A DNA stretch of 64,000 nt, taken from Verrucomicrobiota bacterium. Its GTDB lineage: Bacteria; Verrucomicrobiota; Verrucomicrobiae; Limisphaerales; UBA11358. Positions 8,714-18,587 of this stretch are shown here, piece after piece. The first letter of the stretch is position 1, and each line of letters starts with the position of its first letter. A model generated the notes under the pieces. It was not told where the DNA came from. It was given only the letters and a program-made list of their open reading frames with translations, and searched no databases. The stretch is from NCBI GenBank assembly GCA_014860005.1, contig JACZKP010000026.1, forward strand, positions 57,633 through 121,632, read 5' to 3'. The translations under genes and the position numbers were made by a program.

Positions 8714-11700
8714 TTGGAGTACGCCCGCCATTTGATGCCGGCGTTCAGCGCGTTGAATTGATCGTATTCACCCACCAGCGACCAGCGGTCCGTCAGGATG
8801 TATTCAACCGAATACGTCTCGCGGCCATCGGACGTGACGGACTCTCCGGAACGCACGATGAGCCGGTCGGCTACCGTGTCATCAAGCCAGAGTTCCGAGA
8901 AAAGACTCTTGCCGAGAAAAAACATCAGCCGCCCGGCGCGCTGGCGCTCCGTGAAAGTGACGCGGTCGCGCGGTACTTCGCCCGCGGTGACCATGAGCAC
9001 GATGGCTTCGGGACTTAGCGGCGGATTGGACGACATCTCCCAGACGGGCGCGTCGGCGAAGCCGGTGACGCTGAGCCGCACGTCGTAATCATACGCGCGC
9101 GACGTGCCTTCGATGAACAACTCCGGGCGGTAGGGATTATCCGAAGTCAGCAGGATGCGGCTTTGCTCGATGCCGATGCTGGCAAAGGGAAATTGCACGC
9201 GGCCCGCGTTGATCCGCACCTCGCCGACGGCCCGCGGTTCGCGCAACGTGCCACTCAGCCGCAGGTCGGGCGACAGTTCACCGCGGAACAACGGCGTGCG
9301 CACGCGCAACCCGCGCTCGCCGGTCAGCTTCACATCGAGTTTCCAATCCGCGAACGGCTGCTCGGTGATGCTGAAATAGGGCGGACGCAGTTGCGGCGAT
9401 TCCGCCCGGCCCGGCAGCAGCGAGCGTAGTTCCGCGAGGTAGAAACTGTCCCGCAACCGCACGGTGCCGCTCAGAGCCGGCGGCACGCCGTTGGTGGAAG
9501 CTAGCAATAGATTCACGTCGCCGCGCAGGATCAGACCCGGTTCACGCGCAAGTGGCACGCGCTCGCCGTCAAGGCGCAGGCTGAATCCGGGCTTGTCCCA
9601 CTCCGGCCAGTCGAGGTGTCCGGCAACGCTGACGGTGCGGCCCGCGAGTTGGCCGGTGAATTCCTCTACCACCGCGCGCCGGTCCGCAAACCGCAGCCGC
9701 GCCTTGACGTCGCGGATCGGCCCCATCGGCAGCCACCCGCGCGTGGCCGCGTCCGCCAGCGTCAACTCTCCGCGCAACCTCCCGCCAGGCTGCACCGTCA
9801 GATCGAGATTCACCGTGCCTTGCGGGCTCAGCAGGTCGGGCAGGAAGCGCACAAAGGCGGATACGTTCGCGGCGGGCACGATGAGCCGCCCGTGCGCCTG
9901 TTCCCAATTTGGCCAGGTTGTGCGATCAGTTGGGCGTTGCCACAAATCCTCCGACAACGGCAATTCACCTGTCACGCGCACCGGCTGGTCTTCCACGCGC
10001 GCGGTAAACTGCGCGAGAGATATGTTGGTGCGGGTCAGTTCGATCTGCGCTTCCAATGCCTCCACTTTTGGCAGCGGTAACTGCGTGGTGGGAAATTCCG
10101 CAGCGGCGGCGCTTGCCTGCAGCCGCCCTTGAAGATTGGCCAGCGTGCCGTGCAACGACAAGGTGCCGTGCGGCGACTGCAATTTAACTCCCGTCCATGT
10201 TGCCAGCGCCTCCCAAAACTGAGCGCCGCGTTCGGCGTTCACTTGGAGATCAATCGCTGCGTCTGGTTGCGCACGCCACCAGCGTTCGGCGTCCACCGGG
10301 GTAAACGTGACTGGCACGGTGCCGCTGGCCGTCAATGCCGGTCCCGTCGCATCAAGTACTCGCGCCTGCTCAATTCGGATACCGTCCGGCCCGCCCTGGA
10401 GTTTCACTTCCGCGCGCAGTGCGCCGTTTGTGGTGTTGATAAATTGCGATTGGGCGCGGAGGTTAAATTCCAGTGGCCCCTTGTCCCAGATGGTTTCAAG
10501 TTCGCAGCGCTCGACCTGTGCGTCGCGCCACAGTTCATCCAATTCCCACCAGCGGCGAACCTCCACGCCGGACGCTGACAGACGCACGCGGCCCGTGCGC
10601 GGCCAGACCGTTTCGCCGCTCAAATTGATTTCACCACCTGGTCCACGCGCGTGGAATTCTTCCACCCGCACCTGCCAATGCGAATCGTCGCGTGGTGGTT
10701 GAACCTGAATCCGGGCGGGCGCCACCAGCGCAGCGAGCGGAAGGTTGCTCCGCGCAATGCTACCTTGCACCAATTGTGCCGCGAAGTTTCCGCCGGTCGT
10801 ATCCAAGGAACCGCCGAGCGCCAGCGACCATTCCGGCGTGTTCAACGCCACCCCGGCTTCCTCGAACACGAGGGCCGCCCCACGCCAATTGGCTTCACCG
10901 CTCACGGGCGGCAGATTCGAATGAATGACGCCATTTGCGACTGCCAGATGTCCGGTGTGTGTCAGTCCTCCGAATGGTCCGCTCACGCGCCCTGTCAACA
11001 CCAGTGATTCCGCGCTGAAGCCAGCGGAGAGGAACGCGGGCGCCACTGATCCGCGCAGTTCGATCTCCGCAGCAATGATGCGGCCTTGTTCAAAGTCGGA
11101 CTCGCCGCGCACGCCCACCAGCGGCCCGTCCGTCAATTGCGCACGGAATTCTTCCAGACGAAGCAATGGCCAACGCAGGTCGCCCCGCAGCGCCAGATTC
11201 GTGGCGGCCAAGCCGTACCCGTCCGCGTCAGTGCCCGACAACGCAAAGCGCACGTCTGGCCACGGCGGGTCGGCCAGTTTCACGCTGATCTCTCCGGTGA
11301 CATTGCCGGTGAGCAAGAGCCAAGGTTGCCGGGCGAGCGTGGCGGAGACGCGCCACACGACGGACGCCTGACGCCAGGACTCGAGCGTGAAGCCGCCTTC
11401 GACCGGCTGCGTGAGTTTGGCGTCCAGTCCCGCCGCGGTGAGATCGGCGTTTTCAAGACGCACGGTTTGCGAATCGCCCACTGCCCGCAATCGCGCGTTG
11501 AGCGATGGCCAAGGCAAAGTGTTGGTGGAAACCGGTTCGGCGCGCGCGGTCAACTCGACCTCGAAATGATTTGACTGCCACTGTGCATCAAACTCGCCGC
11601 GGAGGGACTGATAACCGGGGAGCGATTGTGCCACGCCGGGCAGTTCGAGGGCGTCACCGCGCACCGACGCGGTTTGCGGCAGCCAGCCGGTTTCAGCAAA

Positions 11701-12417
11701 TTTCGCAGCCAGTTCCGCACGGTTGCTGTGCCACACCACGAACCCGTCCGCGGTCAATTCGTCCACCGAGCGCGTGAGATTGGCTTCCAATTCCAGTTCC
11801 AACGCCGCTGACTGAACGGTAATTGTGGCGAACCGGTGCGCTTCTCCGGGCGGACGAAACTTCGCCCACACTTGCGTCTCCGGCAGATGAGGTGGCCAGG
11901 CAGCGGCCACCGCCACCTGGCTGTCCCGCCACACTACTTCGCGGATGTGAAACTCGTTTGTGCCGACTCGCACCACGCCGTTGGTGGCGCTGGCCGAGGG
12001 TAGCCAGCGCCGCAACGCGAGGAAGGTCGTGTCCACGTCCGACGAAGTTTTGTGCAATGAACCTTCCGATTCCTGACCTGAGGTGGTTGAGGAAAACTCC
12101 AGTCGCCAACCCTGAACGTTCACCAGCGGCTGACCGTCACCGTCGCCAGACCATTTCCGCCAGAGCCACGTGCCCGGCAGCGCAGTTTCGATACGCTCCG
12201 CGCTGACACTCACTCCGGATATGTCCCAGCGGACCTCACGCAATACGCCGCGTGTGTAACCCGCCCGCTCGTAGTCGCCGAAGCCAACGCCTTGGGACGC
12301 CAGCAGCGTGCGCAATATCCATGGCCACCACACTGGCAGGGCCACGGCCAGCAAGAGAGCCGCGCCGAGGGCGATCAGCCCCAGCGTGCGCAGTTGTTTC
12401 CATTTGTGTGTGGCCAT
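8710..12417 (-). CDS. tamB: TamB-like translocation/assembly module protein (DUF490)
   Basis: A 1235-residue protein with an N-terminal signal-anchor (LRTLGLIALGAALLLAVALP), a long beta-rich AsmA/TamB-like repeat region and a C-terminal DUF490 domain (LFFxGTSRAYDYDV-like strands, then SPEAIVLMVTAGEVP and a hydrophilic tail). TamB spans the periplasm from the inner membrane to the TamA barrel and takes part in outer-membrane protein or lipid traffic. The frame extends upstream to 12618, but the ATG at 12417 directly precedes a basic-hydrophobic anchor, so it is the likely start; no strong ribosome site is seen. Its stop overlaps the tamA start (ATGA). The order tamB-tamA is reversed relative to Escherichia coli. 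It is divergent from comM across about 225 bp. Confidence 0.87.
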   Translation of the reverse strand: MATHKWKQLRTLGLIALGAALLLAVALPVWWPWILRTLLASQGVGFGDYERAGYTRGVLREVRWDISGVSVSAERIETALPGTWLWRKWSGDGDGQPLVNVQGWRLEFSSTTSGQESEGSLHKTSSDVDTTFLALRRWLPSASATNGVVRVGTNEFHIREVVWRDSQVAVAAAWPPHLPETQVWAKFRPPGEAHRFATITVQSAALELELEANLTRSVDELTADGFVVWHSNRAELAAKFAETGWLPQTASVRGDALELPGVAQSLPGYQSLRGEFDAQWQSNHFEVELTARAEPVSTNTLPWPSLNARLRAVGDSQTVRLENADLTAAGLDAKLTQPVEGGFTLESWRQASVVWRVSATLARQPWLLLTGNVTGEISVKLADPPWPDVRFALSGTDADGYGLAATNLALRGDLRWPLLRLEEFRAQLTDGPLVGVRGESDFEQGRIIAAEIELRGSVAPAFLSAGFSAESLVLTGRVSGPFGGLTHTGHLAVANGVIHSNLPPVSGEANWRGAALVFEEAGVALNTPEWSLALGGSLDTTGGNFAAQLVQGSIARSNLPLAALVAPARIQVQPPRDDSHWQVRVEEFHARGPGGEINLSGETVWPRTGRVRLSASGVEVRRWWELDELWRDAQVERCELETIWDKGPLEFNLRAQSQFINTTNGALRAEVKLQGGPDGIRIEQARVLDATGPALTASGTVPVTFTPVDAERWWRAQPDAAIDLQVNAERGAQFWEALATWTGVKLQSPHGTLSLHGTLANLQGRLQASAAAAEFPTTQLPLPKVEALEAQIELTRTNISLAQFTARVEDQPVRVTGELPLSEDLWQRPTDRTTWPNWEQAHGRLIVPAANVSAFVRFLPDLLSPQGTVNLDLTVQPGGRLRGELTLADAATRGWLPMGPIRDVKARLRFADRRAVVEEFTGQLAGRTVSVAGHLDWPEWDKPGFSLRLDGERVPLAREPGLILRGDVNLLLASTNGVPPALSGTVRLRDSFYLAELRSLLPGRAESPQLRPPYFSITEQPFADWKLDVKLTGERGLRVRTPLFRGELSPDLRLSGTLREPRAVGEVRINAGRVQFPFASIGIEQSRILLTSDNPYRPELFIEGTSRAYDYDVRLSVTGFADAPVWEMSSNPPLSPEAIVLMVTAGEVPRDRVTFTERQRAGRLMFFLGKSLFSELWLDDTVADRLIVRSGESVTSDGRETYSVEYILTDRWSLVGEYDQFNALNAGIKWRAYSK

Positions 12418-12643
12418 CAGGTTTTGATTTGCCCTTAAGAACTCATACCGCGCAGATGGAACAATGGCCAACGGATATTCGTCAGCCAACTCCTCAATAG
12501 TCGTTAACCCGCGTATTTCATCGCCTATGCGGTTTGTGTACGCGGCCGCCCCGGGATCCAGCCGCGCCGGGCGGAGTCCCCGCGCCGGTGCGCATCCGAT
12601 TCTCAATTTGCCATGCATTCGCTACCCTTGGTAGGGTTGGCCC

Positions 12644-14170
12644 ATGCTTTCCAGGGTTTGTTCCGCCGCCGTCAATGGCATCGAGGCGTATCCCGTCGAG
12701 GTCGAAGTCAATGCCGGCTGGGGCGAGACGATCATCGTAATCGTGGGTTTGCCAGACGCCGCGGTAAAGGAATCGCGCGACCGTGTGACCACCGCGCTCA
12801 CCAATTCCGGTTTCAAGTTTCCCATGGGGCGCACCACCATCAACCTCGCGCCCGCCGACGTGAAAAAGGAAGGGCCGAGTTTCGATCTGCCCATCGCGCT
12901 CGGCATGTTGGCTGCCAGCGAACAGATCGAAACCGATCAACTTGACAACTTCATCGCGGTCGGTGAACTCGCGCTGACCGGTGCGGTGCGCTCTTGCAAA
13001 GGCGTTTTGCCCGTCGCAATCCGCGCCAAGGCTGATGGCAAGGCAGGCGTGCTCGTGCCGCCGGAGAACGCTGCGGAAGCCGCCGTGGTGGATGGTCTGC
13101 AAGTCATCCCCGTGCAGAACCTCCGCGAGGCCGCCAGTTTCCTGGAAGGTGAAATCAAGATTGCGCCCACGAAAGTGGACCTCGCCCGCCTGTTCGATCA
13201 ACCGCTGGAGGACGACGTGGATTTTGCCGAGGTGAAAGGCCAGGAATCGGTGAAGCGCGCGCTGGAAATCGCCGCCGCCGGCGGGCACAATCTGCTGCTC
13301 ATTGGCCCGCCGGGCACGGGCAAATCCATGCTCGCCAAACGGCTGCCCACCATTCTGCCGCCCTTGACACTGGCGGAGGCGCTGGAGACCACCAAGATTC
13401 ACAGCATTGTCGGCCTGCTCGGACCAGGCCAGGCGCTGGTCACGCGCCGGCCGTTCCGCGCGCCGCATCACACGGCCAGCGACGCCGGTTTGCTCGGTGG
13501 CAATATCAATCCCACGCCCGGCGAGATTTCACTCGCGCATCACGGCATTCTGTTCCTCGACGAGCTGCCAGAGTTCAAGCGCAGTGTGCTGGAGACGATG
13601 CGCCAGCCGCTTGAAGAAGGTCGCGTCACGATTTCGCGCGCCGCAGGCACGATGACCTTTCCGTCGCAATTCATGCTGGTAGCGGCGATGAATCCCACGC
13701 CGGACGGGAAAATGCCCCTCGAGTCCAAAAGCTCGCCGCGCGAGATTCAGAATTATTTGGGCCGCATCTCCGGTCCGCTGCTCGACCGTGTGGATCTACA
13801 CGTGGAAGTACCTCAAGTGAAGTTCCGCGAGATTTCCGGCGACCGCACGGGCGAGACCTCCGCGCAAATCCGCGAGCGCGTGGTGGCCGCGCGCCAGCGG
13901 CAGCAGACCCGCTTTGCCCACAAGCCCAGAATCACTTGCAACGCGCGCATGGGGCCGAAAGAGTTGAAGGAGTTCTGCGCGCTGGAGGAGACAACGAAGG
14001 AGCTTTTGAAGAACGCGATGGCCGATTACAACCTCAGCGCCCGCGCCTACGACCGTATCTTGAAAGTGGCACGGACGATTGCCGACTTGGCTGCGTCAGC
14101 GAGCATCACCAGCGACCACATCTCGGAAGCGATTCAACTGCGCTCGCTGGACCGACAGTTGTGGGGATAG
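12644..14170 (+). CDS. comM: YifB/ComM family Mg-chelatase-like AAA+ ATPase
   Basis: The product has 508 residues, the usual family length. The N-terminal ChlI-like domain begins MLSRVCSAAVNGIEAYPVEV and contains IVGLPDAAVKESRDRV. It is followed by Walker A GPPGTGKSM (about residue 220), Walker B GILFLDELPEF (about 301), the RAPHHTASDAGLLGG signature and a C-terminal Mg_chelatase_C domain (TCNARMGPKELKEFC, then LSARAYDRILKVARTIADL). ComM is a hexameric branch-migration helicase that helps integrate incoming DNA during natural transformation. A pilus/secretion locus lies elsewhere in the window, which fits competence but does not prove it. The ORF is intact, with no frameshift. Confidence 0.95.
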   Translation: MLSRVCSAAVNGIEAYPVEVEVNAGWGETIIVIVGLPDAAVKESRDRVTTALTNSGFKFPMGRTTINLAPADVKKEGPSFDLPIALGMLAASEQIETDQLDNFIAVGELALTGAVRSCKGVLPVAIRAKADGKAGVLVPPENAAEAAVVDGLQVIPVQNLREAASFLEGEIKIAPTKVDLARLFDQPLEDDVDFAEVKGQESVKRALEIAAAGGHNLLLIGPPGTGKSMLAKRLPTILPPLTLAEALETTKIHSIVGLLGPGQALVTRRPFRAPHHTASDAGLLGGNINPTPGEISLAHHGILFLDELPEFKRSVLETMRQPLEEGRVTISRAAGTMTFPSQFMLVAAMNPTPDGKMPLESKSSPREIQNYLGRISGPLLDRVDLHVEVPQVKFREISGDRTGETSAQIRERVVAARQRQQTRFAHKPRITCNARMGPKELKEFCALEETTKELLKNAMADYNLSARAYDRILKVARTIADLAASASITSDHISEAIQLRSLDRQLWG

Positions 14171-14184
14171 CCGCCACGGCGGGC

Positions 14185-15024
14185 TTACGGCGGTGGCCAC
14201 GGGGTGGCGGGATTCTGGGGCGCGGACGCCCGCACTTGTACCCACGGAACATCGTTTGGCCCCTGCGCATTGGGCACGACGCGCGGGGAAAGAGTATGGG
14301 GATCGCGCCATTTCTTGGTTTCCGCGTGGCCGTCGGCGAAGGAGAAACCGCATGCGCCACTGTGGTAGTTGGCCGGCAGATTGGCCCAAGCCCCCTTGAG
14401 TTCGAGCGCCACCAGGAAATAGCCGTCGTCAATTTCGTCCGGGTGTTCATCCACAAACACGAAGGCCTGCGCGGGGGACGGGCGCGCGATGTCCGACAGT
14501 TTGCGAAACGTGAAGAAGGTATTCCGAATGCGATCGTTGTACCAGCCCGTGCCGTTCATGCTGCCGTTCATCGAAATGCTTCGCACGCGCGGATGGGCGG
14601 TCGCGCCAAACTTCACCGTGCTCTGGTCCGCCGGGCATTTGTAGATGCCGAAGGACTTGTTGTATTCCCACAGCAGGCCCTTGGGCGAGGTGAGCAAAGT
14701 GACGTTGGTGGCGTCCCGGGCCGTCTTGAGCCAACCGTCCACCCAACCCGGACTGCCGAAGCCATCGCCGTTGGGCACCAGTTTTTGAGCATGGTCGTCC
14801 GGGTACATGGCCCACGCCAGTTGGAGTTGTTTCAAGTTGTTCAGACAACTGATGCCCTGGGCCTTGGTCTTGGCCTTGCTGAGCGCGGGCAACAACATCG
14901 CCGCGAGAATTGCAATGATGGCAATAACTACCAGCAGTTCGATGAGCGTAAAGGCGCGCGACCGCGCGGGATGGCGGGCCGGAGTCGCGGCAGTGAAACT
15001 GGGTTGAACGGCAGGTGCAATCAT
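14185..15024 (-). CDS. Prepilin-type N-terminal domain protein (GspG-like, with H-x-DG tail)
   Basis: A 279-residue protein. A 24-residue basic leader ends at RSRA, followed by [20 protein letters not shown]: the prepilin peptidase site with Glu at +5 and a hydrophobic helix. Next comes [16 protein letters not shown], then a globular domain with CPADQS and the C-terminal [11 protein letters not shown] motif. This architecture is heavily amplified in Verrucomicrobia and Planctomycetes. It is processed by a prepilin peptidase and is probably surface-displayed or part of a pseudopilus, but most copies have no known function. It lies alone, convergent with comM, with a strong hairpin upstream that ends the preceding gene. 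Confidence 0.88.
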   Translation of the reverse strand: MIAPAVQPSFTAATPARHPARSRAFTLIELLVVIAIIAILAAMLLPALSKAKTKAQGISCLNNLKQLQLAWAMYPDDHAQKLVPNGDGFGSPGWVDGWLKTARDATNVTLLTSPKGLLWEYNKSFGIYKCPADQSTVKFGATAHPRVRSISMNGSMNGTGWYNDRIRNTFFTFRKLSDIARPSPAQAFVFVDEHPDEIDDGYFLVALELKGAWANLPANYHSGACGFSFADGHAETKKWRDPHTLSPRVVPNAQGPNDVPWVQVRASAPQNPATPWPPP

Positions 15025-15038
15025 CTCGCGGAAGAACG

Positions 15039-15070
15039 TTCCACCCGGCGACGCGGGTCGCCGGGTGGAA
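15039..15070 (-). terminator. Strong hairpin, probable terminator of the 1074-residue secreted protein gene
   Basis: TTCCACCCGGCGAC (15039-15052) pairs perfectly with GTCGCCGGGTGGAA (15057-15070) around a GCGG loop: a 14-bp GC-rich stem. It sits between the stop of the secreted-protein gene and the start of the next minus-strand gene. The T-run after it is weak. Confidence 0.6.
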
Positions 15071-15150
15071 CTGCTACAGGATGGAAGGGATCAGATTCAC
15101 AAGCGTGACGTTGCGGGCCACGCTCCGGGGAACGCGGCCCGTGGTTCGGA

Positions 15151-18100
15151 TTACAATTTGCGAAGCCGATAGAACCGGCTTTCGCCTTCGGCCGGGACGT
15201 TGACCGAGCCGGCCGTGGTGATGGGATTGGGCGTACCTCCGACGATGGTCCAGTTACCCGGAGTCAAGGTGGTCCGCGATTCCAGCACGTAACCCGCGGC
15301 CGAAGCCGGCCAGGCCACGGTGAGGTTGCCGCCACTGCGGGTGATGGTGAGGTTGGGCAAGTCGAGGCTGGGCAGGACCTGCACCAGTTGGATGGCGTTG
15401 ATGGCCGGGATTTGAGTGGCGATGGGTGATTCCGGAGTGACGGTAAGCGTCAAGGTGTCGCCGGTGCCAACCACCACGTTGTCGAACTGGACATAGTTGC
15501 CGTGGGTTCGATTGTCCGGATCGGTGCTATTTATGCGCACATAAACCGGGCTGGCCAGATATTCCACACCGGTCTGCCCTTTGACGTTGAGCGTGGGGAA
15601 GACCTGCCCCCCACTGTGCGACAACTCGAAGGATTGTTCGTAGGTCGCGTTGAAACTGAAACCTACGCTGTAGGCGAGGAGATTGTAGTTACCGCTGGGC
15701 AAGCCCGAGAGGGTAAAGGTAATTGGGCTGTTCAGGCCGCCCACGTACCCATTGAGCAGCGCCGCGTCGGCATCACCCAACTGTTTCGTGCCGGTGGGGT
15801 GGGTTTGGAGACCCGCCGCCACGAGCACCACGGCGCTCGGATTGCCGGTGGCATCCACCAGCACATCCGAGCCGTCAAAGTTGTAATCAAACAGGTTGTT
15901 CCAGTTCGCCTGCGGCACCACGCCAGCAACGTCGTGCGGCGTCAGCGGCGCGGGTGGAACGTCGAACTTGCCCCCGGCGAAATTGATGCCCAGATAGGGT
16001 GTTTGGTTCGGCGGCGAACCAGCGGTTACGGTCAGGGTAGCGCTACCACTGAGGGTATCCCGCCCCGCCACACTAAGCAGCACGCTATATACTGCCCCGT
16101 TGTATGAAGCGTCGAGCACGGGGGTAATGTAGGTCGCCCGGTTTGCGCCGACGATGTCCACGCCATTCGAGCGCCACTGGTAATAGATGGGGCTTTGCGG
16201 GGAAGTCGCGGCGACGGTGAACGTCGCGCGGGAATGAGCCGCCGCAGTGGTGTTCGAGGGGTGCCGCGTGAAGGTCACCTGGCCCAGACTCGGATTCACC
16301 CACGCGCTGATCACGTTGCCGCCCAACGCCGGCAGTTGTTCCGGCGGCGTGGCCGAGGTGCTGACGTCGGCGGCGAGTGCAAAATAGGTGTCATCGTTGA
16401 CCTGGCGATGAATCGCCTGAAGAACATACGGAGTGCCCGCGGTGAGCGGTCCCGCCTGCGCGGGCAGTTCCGCACCGTCCGCGTAGAACGGCGGGATGGG
16501 GCCGGTCGTGCGCCCGGGCGGAACACTGGAGCCGACCGCGGCTAGTGGGATCAATTCCGGCGTGCTGTCATGCCGGTTCAACACTTTGCTGGATACGTCC
16601 TCGGAATAGAAAAGATGCGCGTCATTGTCGGCTACCGCATAGATGGAATAGGTGCCGGTGGTCGGCGGGGTGAACCGGGCGGTCATCCGCGTGAACAGTT
16701 GGTTCGCGTCCGGGAAACGGTCGTTGCGAAAGCCTTTCACCCAATGCGTCCGATCCGGCGTGTTGTTCGCATAGCTGTTCACCTCGGTGATTCCCAGCGC
16801 GTTGCCGGCGGTACCAAAAAAGACCTCTTGGAGCACCCAGCCGGACACCAGCTTCCAAGCAATGAAACTGGCAGTCGTGCCCGCGGGGATGGCCTGGCCG
16901 GAAATCGCGCTCGTCACATTGTTGACCGTAAGCGTGTAAGCCGTTTCCTGGCTTTGGTCCGTGGTCGTTAGCCGAACCACCGTGGGGTTGCCAGGATTCA
17001 ACTCCGCGGCCGTGACCGTCACGCCCCCGCTCAGGTTGAAATTTTCGGTGACAACCGTCGCCGGTGAAAGCGGTTCACTAAAGGTAACGGTGACGGTCTG
17101 ATTGCCCCAAGTCCCGGAAACGGAGAGAACCTTCGGTGGACTGGACAGGCCGCCGGAATTGGGCAGCGCATCCAGTTGAGCTGGGGTGAGGGTGTTGTCG
17201 GCGCTCAGGACGATGCGGTCGAGGATGAAGCCGGGTTCGCGGTCGCCGATGACGAAATTCAGTTCGCCCGGTTCGTCCACGACGTACGTCGTGCCTTGCG
17301 CCCCGGTCCACTGGAAATTCAAAGAAGTGGGTGCGCCAACGCCATTGGCGCTGACGGTAAACATCTGGGAGGAATCCCCAGGCGTGGGCGTGTGGTTCAG
17401 CGCGTTGGGGAAAAAGCAACTGTTGGCCAGAAAGTTGTCAGCCGCGGCGGTCACGACCGCCGCGTTGGCCCGCCAGCGGAGATAGACGTAGTAAACCCCC
17501 GCCTGACTGAAACGAATCGGGTACGTCACAAAACTGTTGGGCCGGCCCGCCTGAGAACCCGCAATGGTATTGGTGAACGCGCAAATCAACGTCGTGCCGC
17601 CACTAGCCGTGACGTCGTTGGTGGAAACCCAATAAATCCGCGTCAGGTTGTTCGCATAGATTGCGCCCGCCCCTTGCGGGCGATCCGCCTCAAACGCGAT
17701 GAACGTTTCGTTCAGACCCTGCGGGATGACTGAAGTCAGCGCGTTGGGGACGGCATCCAGTTGCGCCGGGGTGAGGGTGTTGTCGGCGCTCAGGACGATG
17801 CGGTCGAGGATGAAACCGGGTTCGCGGTCCCCGATGACGAAATTCAGTTCGCCCGGTTCGTCCACAATGTACGTCGTGCCTTGCGCTCCGGTCCACTGGA
17901 AGTTTAATGAAGTGGGTGCGCCAACGCCATTGGCACTGACGGTAAACATCTGGGAGGAATCCCCAGGCGTGGGCGTCAGGTTCAACGCGTTCGGAAAAAA
18001 ACAACTGTTGGCCAGAAAGTTGTCGGCAGCGGCGGTCACGACGGCCGCGTCGGCCCGCCAGCGGAGATAGGCGTAGTAAACCCCCGCCTGACTGAAACGA

Positions 18101-18375
18101 ATCGGGTACGTCACAAAACTGTTGGGCCGGCCCGCCTGGGAACCGGCAATGGTATTGGTGAACGCGCAAATCAACGTCGTGCCGCCACTGGCCGTGGCGT
18201 CGTTGGTGGAAACCCAATAAATCCGCGTCAGGTTGTTGGTGATGATCGCGATGGCATTGTCGGCCTCCAAGCCGATGGCCGAGCCATCGGCAGGCTGTAA
18301 AATGCTCGCGGCTCGAACCGGTGTGAGGCTGGCGGCAAGCAGCGCTGCGGCGAATAACAGGGGTTTGATCTTCAT
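15151..18375 (-). CDS. Secreted multidomain protein with tandem duplicated module
   Basis: A 1074-residue protein. The start at 18375 gives a clean signal peptide (MKIKPLLFAAALLAASLTPVRA); the frame continues upstream to 18543 without plausible coding. After the signal come two nearly identical modules (starting NNLTRIYWVSTND, ending in DREPGFILDRIVLSADNTL), an Ig/SbsA-like domain (VLSVSGTWGNQTVTVTFSEPL), a PA14-like segment (FTPPTTGTYSIYAVADNDAHL), an Ig-like domain and a C-terminal ITRSGGNLTVAWPASAAGYV domain. That last domain, ending in FYRLRKL, is typical of exported Verrucomicrobia proteins. No catalytic motif is seen; an adhesin or carbohydrate-binding role is possible. A hairpin at 15039-15070 follows the stop. 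Confidence 0.82.
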   Translation of the reverse strand: MKIKPLLFAAALLAASLTPVRAASILQPADGSAIGLEADNAIAIITNNLTRIYWVSTNDATASGGTTLICAFTNTIAGSQAGRPNSFVTYPIRFSQAGVYYAYLRWRADAAVVTAAADNFLANSCFFPNALNLTPTPGDSSQMFTVSANGVGAPTSLNFQWTGAQGTTYIVDEPGELNFVIGDREPGFILDRIVLSADNTLTPAQLDAVPNALTSVIPQGLNETFIAFEADRPQGAGAIYANNLTRIYWVSTNDVTASGGTTLICAFTNTIAGSQAGRPNSFVTYPIRFSQAGVYYVYLRWRANAAVVTAAADNFLANSCFFPNALNHTPTPGDSSQMFTVSANGVGAPTSLNFQWTGAQGTTYVVDEPGELNFVIGDREPGFILDRIVLSADNTLTPAQLDALPNSGGLSSPPKVLSVSGTWGNQTVTVTFSEPLSPATVVTENFNLSGGVTVTAAELNPGNPTVVRLTTTDQSQETAYTLTVNNVTSAISGQAIPAGTTASFIAWKLVSGWVLQEVFFGTAGNALGITEVNSYANNTPDRTHWVKGFRNDRFPDANQLFTRMTARFTPPTTGTYSIYAVADNDAHLFYSEDVSSKVLNRHDSTPELIPLAAVGSSVPPGRTTGPIPPFYADGAELPAQAGPLTAGTPYVLQAIHRQVNDDTYFALAADVSTSATPPEQLPALGGNVISAWVNPSLGQVTFTRHPSNTTAAAHSRATFTVAATSPQSPIYYQWRSNGVDIVGANRATYITPVLDASYNGAVYSVLLSVAGRDTLSGSATLTVTAGSPPNQTPYLGINFAGGKFDVPPAPLTPHDVAGVVPQANWNNLFDYNFDGSDVLVDATGNPSAVVLVAAGLQTHPTGTKQLGDADAALLNGYVGGLNSPITFTLSGLPSGNYNLLAYSVGFSFNATYEQSFELSHSGGQVFPTLNVKGQTGVEYLASPVYVRINSTDPDNRTHGNYVQFDNVVVGTGDTLTLTVTPESPIATQIPAINAIQLVQVLPSLDLPNLTITRSGGNLTVAWPASAAGYVLESRTTLTPGNWTIVGGTPNPITTAGSVNVPAEGESRFYRLRKL
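17161..18237. repeat. Internal tandem duplication, 585-bp period
   Basis: Bases 17161-17652 and 17746-18237 (492 nt each) align without gaps at a 585-bp offset and look about 90-95% identical at DNA level; many differences are synonymous. The unit encodes a module of about 164 residues in the secreted protein. The 93-bp spacer is much less conserved. Confidence 0.85.
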
Positions 18376-18587
18376 ATAACTGAGGTGCTGGTCGGCGTTG
18401 GTTGTGTCTGGATTATTGAACTGACCGGCAAAGACAACACTCGTCCACACGTTGCGTCCTGGGTCATGACACGGACGATAACGGCGGTCGCCTCGGGGCG
18501 TCATGTCGGCCAACTTAATGACAAGCCACATGCGCTGAAGCATCTCCGGGACTTGCCAACATTGACAGCCGTGCCAAACTCATCCGC

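Noticed and set aside
12418..12618. N-terminal extension of tamB (67 residues)
   Set aside because: The residues precede a proper membrane-anchor start at 12417 and are not expected in TamB. The stretch IGDEIRGLTTIEELADEYPL looked protein-like, but I could not assign it.
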